Positions 44,201 through 55,897 of a DNA stretch of 64,000 bases are shown in pieces. The stretch comes from Notamacropus eugenii (lineage: Eukaryota > Chordata > Mammalia > Diprotodontia > Macropodidae). The stretch covers positions 4,057,501-4,121,500 of the forward strand of contig NC_092878.1 of assembly GCF_028372415.1 (NCBI RefSeq), in the 5' to 3' direction. The notes below the pieces were generated by a model. It searched no databases. It worked only from the letters and a program-made list of their open reading frames with translations, and was not told the origin of the DNA. Within the stretch, counting starts at the first letter, position 1. Each line of letters starts with the position of its first letter. The position numbers were made by a program, and so were the translations under genes.

Positions 44201-44459
44201 AATAGCAAAGCATTAGTACTATATCTACTTGAGATTTAGTGTTAGAGGGAAGAGCAAAATTCAGTGAGGAGCTTAAAGCTTGTTAAGGAAAAAAGTACCA
44301 TTTAATGGCCTGGTTTGTTAAGTAAATCCTGTTTGAATGCTTTACAGTAGGTTAATAGACTTCTGTTTAACAAAGAATATGCGATCTATATCAACGTCAG
44401 TTACTGTTTGTATTAACGTAGTGTTTTGACATTTGTATACTGGTTTTTAGAGATTTTAT

Positions 44460-44625
44460 TTTGAGACTTAAAATAACCCTGTTAGATACTGTGGGTGCTC
44501 TTCATGTTCATAGATGTTAAGTGGCCTCAGGGCTAGAAAGTGTCGGAGGTGAGACTTAAACCCACTTTTCACTCTGAGTCTGCTACAATTCTTATGCTTT
44601 GTATAGGGACCTTGTAATATTCTTT
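44460..44625 (-). mobile_element. MIR-type SINE fragment (reversed), intron 1
   Basis: GATGTTAAGTGGCCTCAGGG, then GTGAGACTTAAACCCACTTT. Diverged. Confidence 0.5.
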
Positions 44626-44629
44626 TTTT

Positions 44630-45752
44630 GACAGCATTGCCTGAGACCACTCAGAGTGGTGTTGAGAAGTCTGTGCCATGTGGATTTTAATAGCTAAAGA
44701 CATTTTAAGTCTAGTTTTCACAGATTCTTAAAAACCTATCTGGGTCTTTGAACTTTAAAAAAAATTGTCTTTCAGTATAATTGGTTTCCTTTGTGATCCT
44801 ATATGTATTCTGTTATGCTTTTTAAAACATTCTGAGAAAAGATCCAGAGGTTTCACCGGACTGCCAAAGGGGTCTATAATTAATAACCCCTGACCCAGAT
44901 GAATTAAATTAATATCAAGTAATAGATGCTCAAACTTTTTCCCTCACAAATTTCATTGAAATTTGGTGGCATAAAATCTCTTGCAATTTTATAATTGCTG
45001 AAGATTTCACGTTCAAGTTAATTGAACTTGATAATAATTCAGAATTTTCCCACATTGATGTAGTATTAAATATTCTAAAATGTGTATTGTTACTTTAGTG
45101 AGACTTTGCCATTTGAAGGAAGATACTACTGTATTTTAATTCATCCAGGTTTTTAAAGAAAAAATAAACGTTTAATAGAGAGCATATACTTTTTGAAGTT
45201 TTAAAAATTTTATACTGAATTTATCTTCAGTATTTAGCAATTTTATCAGTTTAAGAAAGTTGTTTTTTGTGTTAAATATTTAGATTTTATTTCATCCTAG
45301 GTGTCTGTATTGTGTATTGAAATCTCAATGTATGCTTTTATGTTTCTGGAGTAACGATTTTAGCCTTCATCTGAATGCAGAAGGCAGAAGTTAGTAAAGC
45401 CCAAACTATTCTCTTACTACCTAGTTTATTTTTAGTCTCTGAAGTACGACTTCCTTGTATTCTTGATTGCTTTAACAGCTTTGATTACGTAACAAGAGAT
45501 GACTTCATTGAAACTTAGTAACCTTTTATGCATTTTCCGCTGTTTTAATGGATGGTTTTGTATGAATAACTTGGTCTTTGTTCAGCTGTTTTAAAGTGCC
45601 ACTTTTTTAAATGTTCTGTGGAAGTTCTGAAGAAAGATAACTCATTGCTGTTCTGGAAGATAGATTCTCTTTTGTCAAATTTGTATTGATTTTTACATTT
45701 CTTTTAAACAGATAGTAATTCATTTTTCTCTCTCTTTTTTTTTTTTTTGAAG
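44630..45752 (+). other. SECISBP2L intron 1, 3' end
   Basis: AT-rich, no repeat recognised; it ends with the T-rich polypyrimidine tract before exon 2. Confidence 0.5.
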
Positions 45753-45931
45753 AATGTCAAGCTGTCTGCTGAAGTAGAGCCTTTTGTTCCTCAGAAAAAG
45801 ACTCCTGATACCCTTGTGATCCCAATGGCACTTCCCGGTGATAGTGGAAGTGTGAGTGGAGTGGAGCCAACTCCAATTCCCAGCTACCTGATCACTTGTT
45901 ATCCCTTTGTGCAGGAAAACCAGTCTAATAG
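45753..45931 (+). CDS. SECISBP2L: SECISBP2L coding exon 2 (residues 11-70)
   Basis: The exon follows a long T-rich tract ending TTTGAAG and ends AATAG|GTACTT. The frame begins NVKLSAEVEPFVPQKK and ends in a PSYLITCYPFVQ segment, both near-identical to remembered human SECISBP2L. It ends with two bases of an Arg codon (AG), completed by A at the start of exon 3. The frame stays open past the donor until a stop near 45995, so the splice site rather than a stop sets the end. No known domain lies here; it belongs to the divergent N-terminal region of the family, for which I know no catalytic function. Confidence 0.95.
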
Positions 45932-47400
45932 GTACTTTTTGGTTGGGGGTGTGTATGTGTGTGTATGTGTTGGATTGATTGGAGTGGGGGGGTGAGACAG
46001 TATAAAAAGTTGGTTAGGCATAATTGTCATAATAGGTGACTTAGAACATTGGCACTTTTTCTGGTTCATAAAAACCTTTACAGAATTAAACCTTTGCTTA
46101 AAGCTTGAAAAATCAATTTTAAAAAATATTTTTATATTATGAAGTGCAAACAGAAGTGTTTCTAATGCATATGTGAATACATGCTCACATTAAAGTGATG
46201 ACCACAGGGACGTTTTTTCGTCATGCCATGAAATTCTTCAATCTTGTTTAAATTAAAAATTGAATTCAAAGGAGGAGAGGAATGAAAGATGCAGGAGGAA
46301 CCCAATAAAAACTTCTTGGAGCTAGATTCTATTTAATCCTACTAAGATAAGTTTTAATACAGTGATAAATTATTCCCAATCTTTGATTTAGCAATAAGAT
46401 CTTGTATGACTATGAAGTATGATTGAATTTTGTTTCCACAGAAATTACAATTCATACTGATGTGGCTATTTAGCATTTATTTTCAGTCAGAAAACACTTA
46501 TTACCAGCTCTCTAGGTACTGGGTGCTAATGTAATATTTAGTTCTCAATCAGCTATTATATAGTCTAATGGTTAGAACTTGTTTGAATCACCATAGACTT
46601 TTCTAGTCATAACTAGCAATGTAATTGCTACTTAATTTGAATTTATTACACAGAATATGTGAGCTGTGAAGGGTAAATCTATATACTCTGCATTCAAGTT
46701 GTCCCCAAAGGCTCTTAGATTCTGAGTGTTGTTGAGTGGCTATGTAATAGGGTCTGAAGGAATCATTTGGGTTGGTATTTTGCTAGTATTTCATAAATGT
46801 TACTAATAGAAGTAACAGAACATTAAAAGAAATAACAGAAAATTAAGGACGATAATTAACTTTTCCTTTGATGGGATGTAAGTTAATGTAGTCATTTACA
46901 TGTGATTTAGTGCTTTTCTGGGGTTTGGTTAACTTTTGACAGCATATATTTTGTTTTTATTGAAGGAATTGTTTGTAACAACCTTATTGGCAAGTTATCC
47001 TGGAGAATTCATATGCAAAGAAAGCACCATTGGTACTGCTGAAATTATATTGGATAGCAGGGTTTTTTTAAACCCTGTATCTTTTATGCATGCTTATCTC
47101 CTATATGTTTGCATATCTCCTATGTTTGGGGAAGCAAAATAAAGAATAAAAGGTTTTCTTTATAATATTCTCTCTTTGCTTCTTCTGATATCTGCCCTTT
47201 GCCTTCTTCTTTACCTGGCCAAGCCACCTTGTTTTATATGAAGTCCTAGACCTAAGCTCCTTGCACCTCTCAGAAGAATCCCTGAAGAGCCTATAAATAT
47301 AAAACAGGAGGCATTTCCTTCTTCCTCCATTGTATTTGAGTACCTCATCAGTGTGCCCTACTGAGATTAGTGCTACTGGAAAACACAGGTTTACTGCTTT
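45932..47400 (+). other. SECISBP2L intron 2, left part
   Basis: A GT-rich start (GTGTATGTGTGTGTATGTG), then AT-rich sequence without a recognised repeat. The SINE follows at 47,421. Confidence 0.45.
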
Positions 47401-47420
47401 TATTTTTACTTCTCCTCTTG

Positions 47421-47710
47421 GGCGGCTTGGTGGTGCACTAGATAGAGCACCAGTGCAGGAGTCAGGAGGACCTGAGTTCAATCACTAGCTGTGTGACCTT
47501 GGACAAGTCACTTAACCCCAGTTGCCTCATCCTGGGACATCTCCAGTCATCCTGATGAATATCTGGTCACTGGATTCAGATGGCTCTGGAGGAGAAGTGA
47601 GGCTGGTGACCTGCACAGCCCTCCCTCACTCAATACAAAGTCAAGTGAAAGTCATGTCATCGTTTCTCTGACGGCATGGGCTTCTTCGGCAACAAAGGAC
47701 GAACACACAC
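47421..47710 (+). mobile_element. tRNA-derived SINE with RTE-like tail, full length, in SECISBP2L intron 2
   Basis: It starts GGCGGCTTGGTGGTGCACTA, then AGGAGGACCTGAGTTCAA, TGTGACCTTGGACAAGTCAC, CCAGTCATCCTGATGAATAT and ends with ACAAAGGACGAACACACAC. A perfect 13-base target-site duplication ACTTCTCCTCTTG flanks it (47408-47420 and 47711-47723). The near-perfect ends suggest a fairly recent insertion. Confidence 0.92.
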
Positions 47711-48345
47711 ACTTCTCCTCTTGCACTTGGGTAGCATTTCTGTTGTTAAAGTAGGAAAGTGGCATACAAGACAATATCTACCCATGTTATTAAGGAAGAA
47801 GTGTGAGAAAGGAGTAAAAAAAGCAGAAGTGGAATCATAGAATGACCTTTTATGATGACCTGAGCAGAAGTCTTTATAGAATCCTGGAACTCGTTGGGGG
47901 TGGGGTGGGGGGAGGAGCTGGCATTAGCAGATCTAATAGTTGCTTTGATAATGATCTTTCCTAGATTTTAAGATTGAAAACAGTGAGAACTCAAGGAAAT
48001 TGCAGTTTAAGTAAATGTAGTAGATCCTATTCTTTTTTCTTTTCTTTTTCATATTTATTTTATGATGCAGTTAAACTCTGTTAGAAGTCATATTGGACTT
48101 CTGTTTAATACAGAATAAATCTTTTCACGTCTGTGTTTGAGACACTAAAACAAGGCAAGGTAACTTTGTTCCCCATGCTGGCATTACATGGAGGTTCTGC
48201 TGAACTATTTTCTTTATCATGATGGGAAAAAGTTTCTTGTTTTGCTTTAGATTTTAAATTTAGACAAAAACTTTCAGATTTTAAACATGATTTTTTAAAT
48301 TTGTTTATTTAATAAATTGGTTCTCCTTTTCCGTTGGCTTTCCAG

Positions 48346-48670
48346 ACAATTTCCATTATATAACAATGACCTACGATGGCAGCAACCCAATCCAAATCCT
48401 CCAGGGCCATACCTTGCTTATCCCATCATATCTGCTCAGCCGCCTGTTTCTACAGAATATACATATTATCAGCTGATGCCAGCTCCATGTGCCCAAGTTA
48501 TGGGATTTTATCATCCCTTTCCTACACCTTACTCCAGCACCTTTCCAGCAGCAAATGCTTTAAATACCATTCCCACGGAATGCACGGACCGTCCAAATCA
48601 GCTTGGACAAGTCTTTCCACTGTCCAGCCAGAGAAGTAGAAGTAGTAACAGAGGTCCCATTGTGCAGAAA
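48346..48670 (+). CDS. SECISBP2L: SECISBP2L coding exon 3 (residues 70-178)
   Basis: The exon lies between a TTTCCAG acceptor and a GTAAGT donor and is the largest coding exon in the window (325 nt). The encoded segment is rich in Pro, Tyr, Gln and Ser, with stretches such as RWQQPNPNPPGPYLAYP and YYQLMPAPCAQVMGFYHP, and looks intrinsically disordered. It matches remembered human SECISBP2L almost residue for residue, with a few replacements toward the end. It enters with one base (completing Arg) and leaves in phase 0. The open frame starts upstream of the acceptor, in intronic sequence, and that part is not coding. Confidence 0.96.
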
Positions 48671-51476
48671 GTAAGTAACTTCCTTGGCTTCTGTAAAAGT
48701 CTGTGTATGTCTTTTGTTATCGTTGGTGCAAATAACTTATCATTTGTAATTTTAAAGGATTATATCAGCAGGGACCCTGACATACCCAGGAGGGCGTGCT
48801 GTATGGGTTCTTAGATCTGCTTTTCTAAAAGGAAAGCAACTTTTGAGGGGTCAGTAACCTACTTTAATCAAGCACATATATGATTCACTTAGTTCAGGGG
48901 GAAAAATCAGCACCCTGAACTTCAGAGAAAATACAGAGAAATAAAAATCAACAGACAGGGCTTCCAGCTGTCTGACCATAAGCAATACAAGGATGTAGTA
49001 AGTGAAATCTTTTGATAGGCTTTTCTGCCATGATCCAGACAAATATCAATTATTTTAATTTTTGTCTTATTTTTGTCACTGTAAGCGCTTCTGCCGCCAT
49101 CCCAAAGGCTAGCCTCTCTCTGACTTGGTTGATAATTGCTAAGAGTTCATTTGGTGTAAAAGCTCATTATCCTATCACCAACCTGGTGATAACACCTTTC
49201 CAAATTGAGCTAGATTGGTCCTTGGACAAAAAGCATATGTGTTGTATCATATAGAAGGACAAGTAACGTCTATTACATTTTTTTCTCTGTCTTTCAGTTA
49301 TTTTCAGTAACCTTTATATGAGTACTTTTTTTGTACCTCTCATAGTCTTTCAAATAAATTTAAATTGTCACAATATCCTTGTACTGCTAAAGGATTTAAA
49401 TGCAGTCAGCTACCCTGAAATTTATATTATACCTTTATTATTGTGAAACAATTATTTAATATATGCTTAAGGTCATGCTAAGTAAAAAAATGAATATTTT
49501 ACACATTAATGCAATCTACTAAGTTTACTAGTGAGAATTAGAACTTAAACAATTCTGGGATTCTAAAAAGTAGCGTTTGACTGGCAACTGTATCCACTGT
49601 GATGTCATTTTTATGAATTACTCTCAAGTTATTCCCTTTCACTCCTATGTTGATTCTGTTTATATTGCATATAATTTAAAAAAATAATGTTGCATAAAAT
49701 GCTGGGCACTTAAGTTCATTAAGAAGTTAAGAAGCATTTCTATAGCTGCTTTTTATTGAGAATAATACGTTTTCTTCAAAATTAGCTATAAAAGTTAATT
49801 TTGGTTAACATGTTTTTCTCAATTTATTTAAATAAAAGATCCACCATATTTAGCAGGAAATAAATTTTACTAAACCTTAAAAAATGAAATCAAACTTAAG
49901 AATATTGAATAACCTTTCAAAGAAAATCAGGTAGTTGGGAATAATGTCTTGCTCCTTCTTTTCCCTTCTGTGCCATCCTGAGTTACTCCCTTTGGTCCAG
50001 CTTTTTTCCCCATCCCAAGGATTAGGCTTTTGTCTTTTCCTCCTCTTCTTACATATTCCATCATCTGTGGTTACTCATCTATTAGACAGCTAGTTCAGGT
50101 TGACCTTCTTTATGGGTCTATTTAATATGCAAAGTAAACAGACATCTGCTTGAAGGTATTGGCTACAATTAGGGAGTTTTTTTTCTTTTTTTTTTTAAAC
50201 TGATAAATCCTTAATGGTATTACTCAGTATTAACAATACCGTAGAATCATTCCTTCCAGGTACAGCTTAGAGTAGCTTCAAAATGAAAATTTAAAGCCGA
50301 CTAGCAAGGAAGTAGGGAAGATGAGTCCTACATGATGTTTACGATCAAGACCAGCTATACGTTCAAGATAGTCTTTTGAAACAGAACAATTTCTCTGCCC
50401 TTTCTCCCCCCTCCCCACTTTTGACTAAATATCCCTGAATTAATGGAGTCTTCGAGAGCAGAAGTGAATTTTTTGAAGCTGAGATTATGACAAACAAGAC
50501 AGCAGATTCTGTTTTAAGGGTTTTTTTTAGCTAAAGGATACTTTCCTATCTTGAAACCTTAATTTTCCAACTAGCAACTAAAAATCCTGCTCAGTCACTT
50601 GGAGTTGACAGAATCAATCTTGAATCGAATTTAAAGCCTTTGCTGACTTTTCAGTTGGCACTTGTGTCAGCACAGCAGAGAGCCAGTCCTTCCTCCCTGA
50701 CCCATGAAAAGACTTTCATCTATTACAGTGTGCTTTAATGGGGGAAAAGGAGAAACCAGAAGTAGCAGTTGCTGTAAAAAACTTGGGGTCTGTCTCTGTC
50801 CCAAGGAAATCTGCACTGCCTTGACAGTTGTTTGTTTAGAATTTTTAAGGAATGGAGGCCACGAGATAGGAGAAGTAAGGTGATAGCACAAGATGCACAC
50901 ATTTCAAAGAATGAGAGAGATTCTATGGTAGAGGGAGTTAATAACTAGGTTCAGTTCCTCAAATTCAAAATTCTGTCACATCAGTTATTGTTAAGCGAAG
51001 AATAGCCGTATAATAAGAGTTCAGAGTTTTCCTTCTTTTTTCTATTTTGGCAAAAATTGTCTTATACATTTTTATTCTTAGGAGAAAATTCTTACCCAAT
51101 GATATTTCAGTGAAACAAAAAGTCAGCTTCTTGGTAAAGGTGGTCTATTTTAATATTAGATCATAAGTTTTTCTGTCAAATACTTAGTGTAATAAAATTC
51201 TGTAGTTGAAAGGGGATTTAGGAATCATCAATCAATTATCAAGGAACCCTGACTTTATTGTGATTTAGAAAATCACAAATTAACTTTATGTTGTATTATC
51301 TTTTTATTGATTCTGTTAAACATTCTCAGCTGTGTTTTAATCTGGTTAGTGCTCCAGAGTTTTGTGGGCCTCCAGTTTGACACCTTTGATCTAGTCCATT
51401 CTCTTCATTTTACGTGTATTTATTTTCACAGTATTGTTTTATTGAAGTAGTATATTATTTTCTCAATTTAAATCAG
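48671..51476 (+). other. SECISBP2L intron 3
   Basis: No repeat family was recognised in 2.8 kb. Open frames (for example 50667-50900 minus) have no support. Confidence 0.45.
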
Positions 51477-51615
51477 CAGCAGCAGCTTTTACAGCAACAT
51501 GTAAAAAGTAAAAGGCCGCCAGTAAAAAGTGTAGCAACTCAGAAAGAAACCAGCGCAGCAGGACCTGATAATCGGTCCAAAATTGTGCTTCTGGTGGATG
51601 CTTCCCAGCAAACAG
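51477..51615 (+). CDS. SECISBP2L: SECISBP2L coding exon 4 (residues 179-225)
   Basis: The frame reads QQQLLQQH, then KSKRPPVKSVATQKE, and ends KIVLLVDASQQT before an ACAG|GTAAGA donor. The acceptor lies in a run of four CAG triplets (51474-51485). The first AG was taken, giving three leading Gln; use of the next AG would start the exon at 51480 and give two. The exon ends with one base (G) that makes Asp with AT at the start of exon 5. The basic patch KSKRP could be a nuclear-localisation-type motif, but that is inference. Confidence 0.92.
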
Positions 51616-52264
51616 GTAAGAGAAGGGGGACATATGGAGGTTCTGGATTTCTGAAGGTGGAATCTAATTTGTAAAAACAGTTGCTTATGCCATTTTTAAA
51701 GTATATGGCAAAATAATACTTTACTATTATAGAAAGCCTTCCTATTCTTCCCTTTTTTTGGTCTGCCAGTTTATAAAATTCCTTGGAAGCAGGGAGCCAC
51801 AATCTGTTTCCGTTATTTTTTACACTTATTTCCTCCATTGTCTGCACAGATTGTTTTGCTATTTTAAGGTGGTTGTTATGTACTAGGCTTTTGGCGTTGA
51901 CTTTTTTTTTTTAAAGAACCATTGGTTTATATAAAATTTTAAACAGCGAAATTTTATTGTAATTTCCTTGAAGGAAAAGTAATAAATTGAGACATAAGGT
52001 TAGAAAATTAGGATTGGACCAGGTTGTGAAGAATTTTAAATGTCAAAGAGGGGTGTTTATGTGTTATCATAAAGAAAATAGAAATCTACTAGAGAGTATA
52101 TTGAGTAGAAAAGGAGTGGTATAGTCAAATCTGTGCTTTAGGAAAATTTCTTTGGCATCTGTGTGGAAGATGAATTGGAGTCTTTATTTGAGGCAGAGAA
52201 ACCAATCAGAAATTTGAAAAGATAGAAATTATTTCCTCTGATCTCTACTGTATTGATTTTACAG

Positions 52265-52985
52265 TATAAAGATTTTATAGTTTTTATAATGGTTAGCATC
52301 TGTCTGAATTCGCTCTGCTCAAAATGAGGTCTCTCCCAGCCCTAATAGTAGAAAGGGATTATGTTATCACTGCTGCAGCTTGCTTTGGGGACGTTTGCTT
52401 ACCAGGCCGTTGAACCTGGAACTTCAATTTGTTGTGTGTAAACAATGGACCAGTTTAAACTGGAGCCCCTCCCCCTTGACAATTCTATCCCTACCCTTCT
52501 TGTGCCTGCTGGGATAGTTTGATCTCCTCCAAGGGGACAACTAAAGAGGGGCTCTTGATTTAGGTGACTTTGACTTTCTAGTTAAGATTACTAGAGGCCC
52601 ATAAAGCAGTTAGCAGTTAGAGGTCTATGTTCAGCCACACCTCAAGGCCAATTCTAAGGCTCCCTAAACTCCCTTTGGGTGCAGCCTTTTGACTGAGTCC
52701 AAGCTTTACAGAGCAAATCCTTTTATTAAGGGGATTTGTTTTGTGAAGCTTGGAATCGGTCAAAGGGCCACACTTGAGGACTTAGAAAGCCACATGTGGC
52801 TGAAGGTTGCCCACCCCTGCTCTTTCCCCTTGTTGCGGGAGGGGGCCAGTTTGTGACCTGCTTTGTTAACAGTTACATGCATCACTGTTAGTAAACCAGT
52901 TTTGCTTGGAGAGAGGTGCCTGTTTCCCTTAGATTGTATTTTACTCCCTACAAGCAGTTTCAGAATCCCAGGTGAGAGGTGATAA
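52265..52985. mobile_element. Insertion in family A; hAT-like terminal text
   Basis: Near 52,768-52,818 the text GGGCCACACTTGAGG, GCCACATGTGGC and TTGCCCACCCCTG resembles the end of hAT/Charlie-type DNA transposons (terminal CAGGGGTGGGCA reversed). The rest of the 720 bases is not recognised and a matching second terminus was not found. The class is therefore uncertain. Confidence 0.35.
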
Positions 52986-53282
52986 GGGTCCACACTGTTG
53001 CAGTGATGAACGTATAAGTGGAAACAAATAGACAGATTGTGTGGAGGTAGAAAAGAGAGAATTTGGCAACTGATTGGTCATGTGGGATGAATGAGAGGGC
53101 TGTCAGGGATGACAGTGAAGTTATAAAACTGGATGACTAGAAGGATAGTGCTTACCTCAAATGAAGTAAGGAGGTTCAGGAGAGGTGTAGATTTCAGAGA
53201 AAAGATGGGTTTTGTTTGGGTATGTTGCATATGAGATGCATATTAGAATCTAGTTTGAAATGACCAGGTGGTAATTGGAGAT

Positions 53283-53529
53283 ACAGGGTAGCTAAGAAGT
53301 GGATAGAGTGCCAGGCCTGGAGACAGGAAGACCTGAGTTCAAACCTTGCCTCAGACATTTAATAGGTGACCTTGGGCAACTCACTTCACCCTGTTGATCT
53401 GTTTTCTCATTTGTAAAATGAGCTGGAGAAGAAAATGGCAAAGCCCTGCAGTATTTTTGCCAAGAAAACCCCAAGTGGGGTTCGCAAAGACTGAGATCCT
53501 ACTGAAATGACTAAACAACCATAGCAAAC
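53283..53529 (+). mobile_element. tRNA-derived SINE in SECISBP2L intron 4
   Basis: It has the head GTAGCTAAGAAGTGGATAGA, then GACCTGAGTTCAA, TGACCTTGGGCAACTCACTT, AAAATGAGCTGGAGAAGAAA and a tail of AACAACCATAGC type. The 8-base repeat TTGGAGAT (53275-53282 and 53530-53537) flanks it as a likely target-site duplication, and family A text joins across it. Confidence 0.78.
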
Positions 53530-53737
53530 TTGGAGATGTGGAATGGAATTCTGGAGGGAGACAAGAACTGGGTCCCGGACCCGTCTCCCTGGAGATAATC
53601 ACTGAACGTACAGGAGCTGATGAAGTCCCCGATGTAATGTAGACTTTTCTGGAGTAGAGACTGATTTCATTTTTTTGTCTTTATTTCTCCAGGGCCTGCC
53701 ATGTAGTCACTTAATGAATGTCTGTTGATCGATTGCG

Positions 53738-53768
53738 AGAGTAGAGAGAGAGAGAGAGAGAGAGAGGG
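53738..53768. repeat. (GA)n microsatellite in intron 4
   Basis: About 14 GA units at the right end of family A. Confidence 0.92.
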
Positions 53769-54124
53769 GAAGAGAAGAGGGCCCAGGAAGGGGCCTGAGG
53801 ATCATGGCATTTATTAATTTTTAAAACAAAACTTGCTGATATCAGTATAGTAACACCTCTGTAGGGCATAATGGAGAACCACAGCTGGTAAACAGGTTCC
53901 TGAGATTTGTGGCACTGATTATGGAAGAGAATAGCAAATATTACAGAGTTCTTTCTCCCTCCTACCATGCCACGTTTCTGTATGTTTCATATCTAGGAAT
54001 ATTTCTTTATTCTACTTAATTATATCAGTTTGTTGATGGTTTCCAAAGAAACAGAATTGATCAAAGAAACAAGGTAACTTTCCTGCCTTAATCTCTTATT
54101 TGTTTACGAGATTTTTTATGTCAG

Positions 54125-54370
54125 TCAGTAAGCACTTACTAAGTACTTATTTTGTGACTGGAATGTGCTAGGCTTAGGTGATACCAAGACAAGAGTGAAA
54201 GAATCCCTGCTTCTGAGGAGCTTAAGGTGTAGCCAAAGGAAACAGTATGTACGTGTATGTAGGGATATACAAAGCCCATGCCAGGTAATTTCGAGGGGAA
54301 GGCAACAGGGTGCCTGCAGAAGTAGTATTCATATAGGAGATGGCATTGAATTCAAGGTAGCTACGTATTA
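54125..54370 (+). repeat. Family A head in SECISBP2L intron 4
   Basis: AGCACTTACTAAGTACTTAT, GGAATGTGCTAGGCTTAGGT and TCCCTGCTTCTGAGGAGCTT follow the family head order. Confidence 0.6.
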
Positions 54371-54374
54371 GGAG

Positions 54375-55205
54375 GTAGAGGTGAAGAAGGAATATGTTGC
54401 AGGTATGGGGACAAGCGGTGCAAAGGCACGACATGAGATGTCTGTTACTGATTTCTCCCATGTGTTTGGCCAGGCCCATCTGTTCTTCCAACTTCGTTTT
54501 TTCCTTTACTCTTGTCATTTATTTATGTTGTACGTTGGTCATTGAGGTTCCACTTCTGATGAGAATAGTGGGGTGTTTGACATTTATTATTGAGAAGAGA
54601 TGACGCTAAAAATTATGGATAACCTATTCCATTTAACATCTTTTTTGTCCTTTTTCCAGTTTCATCAACAAATCTTCTTGGAATGATCTGGATATAACAC
54701 CAAGTTGTTTATCAAGTCATTTTCTCAACTACTTTTTGCTGTTTTGAAAAAAATTTTGGTCGTTGTCTTTTGCAAATAAGCTTGTACTCTGAGGCAGTGT
54801 TCCCCTGGGCCACCGCTTCTCTCTGCTTAGCAAGGAGACCACGTGTTTGTGGAGGCTCTTCTAGGCCTTTTGGAAGGCCTCGTTTTAACTGTTTTGCATC
54901 TGTTAAGAGTCAGCGCCTTTACTCTGATTCTTTTCCCATTTTTAAACGTCAGCATTTTGTTTAAATAGCTCTGATTGGAGGTCCCATAACTGCATGTCAT
55001 GCATTGGTGTTCCCCAATGAAGAATCTTATCGTAACCGAATCTGGAATTATGTCATTCATGAAATTAGTTCTTGTCTACTTCAACTCATTTGTTTTGGAC
55101 AAAGATCACATTTCAAGTACCAACGGTTAATGTTTTGTAGGTTGTCTAAAACTGTCATTCTTAGCATTTTCTGCTTCTTTTGGTCTTGCTTCATCATCAT
55201 CACTG
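54375..55205 (+). other. SECISBP2L intron 4, right part
   Basis: Unassigned sequence with a few short open frames on both strands. No splice-bounded exon with family similarity was seen. Confidence 0.45.
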
Positions 55206-55209
55206 TAGA

Positions 55210-55335
55210 ATGGAGATCATAGGTTTGTAGCTGGAAGGGACCTCAAAGGTTTTGATAAATCTAACCCAGAGATCTTACAGATGGCCAAGGAGTGAGAACC
55301 TAAGGAGGATTCACACCCAAGGCTTTCTGCCTTCA
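55210..55335 (-). mobile_element. MIR-type SINE fragment (reversed), intron 4
   Basis: GTTTGTAGCTGGAAGGGACC, ACCCAGAGATCTTACAGATG and GATTCACACCCAAGGC. Confidence 0.55.
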
Positions 55336-55667
55336 AGTTCGTCCAGGGCTGAATGACCTTGTGAGTGTTTATCCTGAGCCTTTTCAGAGGACCAGTGTAA
55401 TCTATAGTCACATCCCAAAACCAAGAGTTGTTCCGGTTTAGTCAAGACCTTTTAGAGCTGTGCTCTGCTGGAATAGCCTTCAAAAACCACCTTTTTACTC
55501 TGGTGAGAAGGCATAGTGAGCCTTTTGGCTGCCATTTCAAAGGGCTGATACATACCTGCATTTTTCTTTTACAGCCAGATGTTTTATTTTGTGAGATTTG
55601 TAAGCTTGGATGTTCACATAAATGACATTTTGTCACAAAGTCTTGTTATGCCTTCTTTACCTTTCAG

Positions 55668-55897
55668 ATTTTCCATCAGATATTGCTAACAAGTCTCTTT
55701 CAGAGAGTACTACTACGATGCTCTGGAAATCAAAGGGAAGACGGAGAAGATCATCCCACCCTGCAGCAGAATCTTCTAGTGAGCAAGGAGCTAGCGAAGC
55801 TGACATCGACAGCGACAGTGGTTACTGCAGCCCCAAACACAGCCACAATCAGGCTACCGTGATGACTTCCCGAAATGCTGATTCTGGTACAATTAAT
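55668..55897 (+). CDS. SECISBP2L: SECISBP2L coding exon 5 (residues 225-301)
   Basis: The acceptor is CTTTCAG and the donor AAT|GTATGT. The segment starts (D)FPSDIANKSLSES, passes a basic cluster KSKGRRRRSSHP near residues 244-255, then an acidic Ser-rich stretch SSSEQGASEADIDSDSGYCS and PKHSHNQ. The basic cluster is a plausible nuclear-localisation signal. DSGYCS at residues 274-279 fits the DSGxxS shape recognised by beta-TrCP when phosphorylated. This block is the best-conserved part of the N-terminus as I remember it. Both functional readings are inference. The exon ends in phase 0. Confidence 0.96.

Larger units (their letters stand above)
52000..53660 (+). repeat. Family A copy split by two insertions, in SECISBP2L intron 4
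   Basis: The family A internal text runs 52,000-52,260 (GGTTGTGAAGAATTTTAAAT, GTGCTTTAGGAAAATTTC). It resumes near 53,000 (GGCAACTGATTGGTCATGTG) and again at 53,530 after a SINE. About 720 bases of other DNA (52,265-52,985) and the SINE at 53,283-53,529 interrupt it. Confidence 0.65.
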
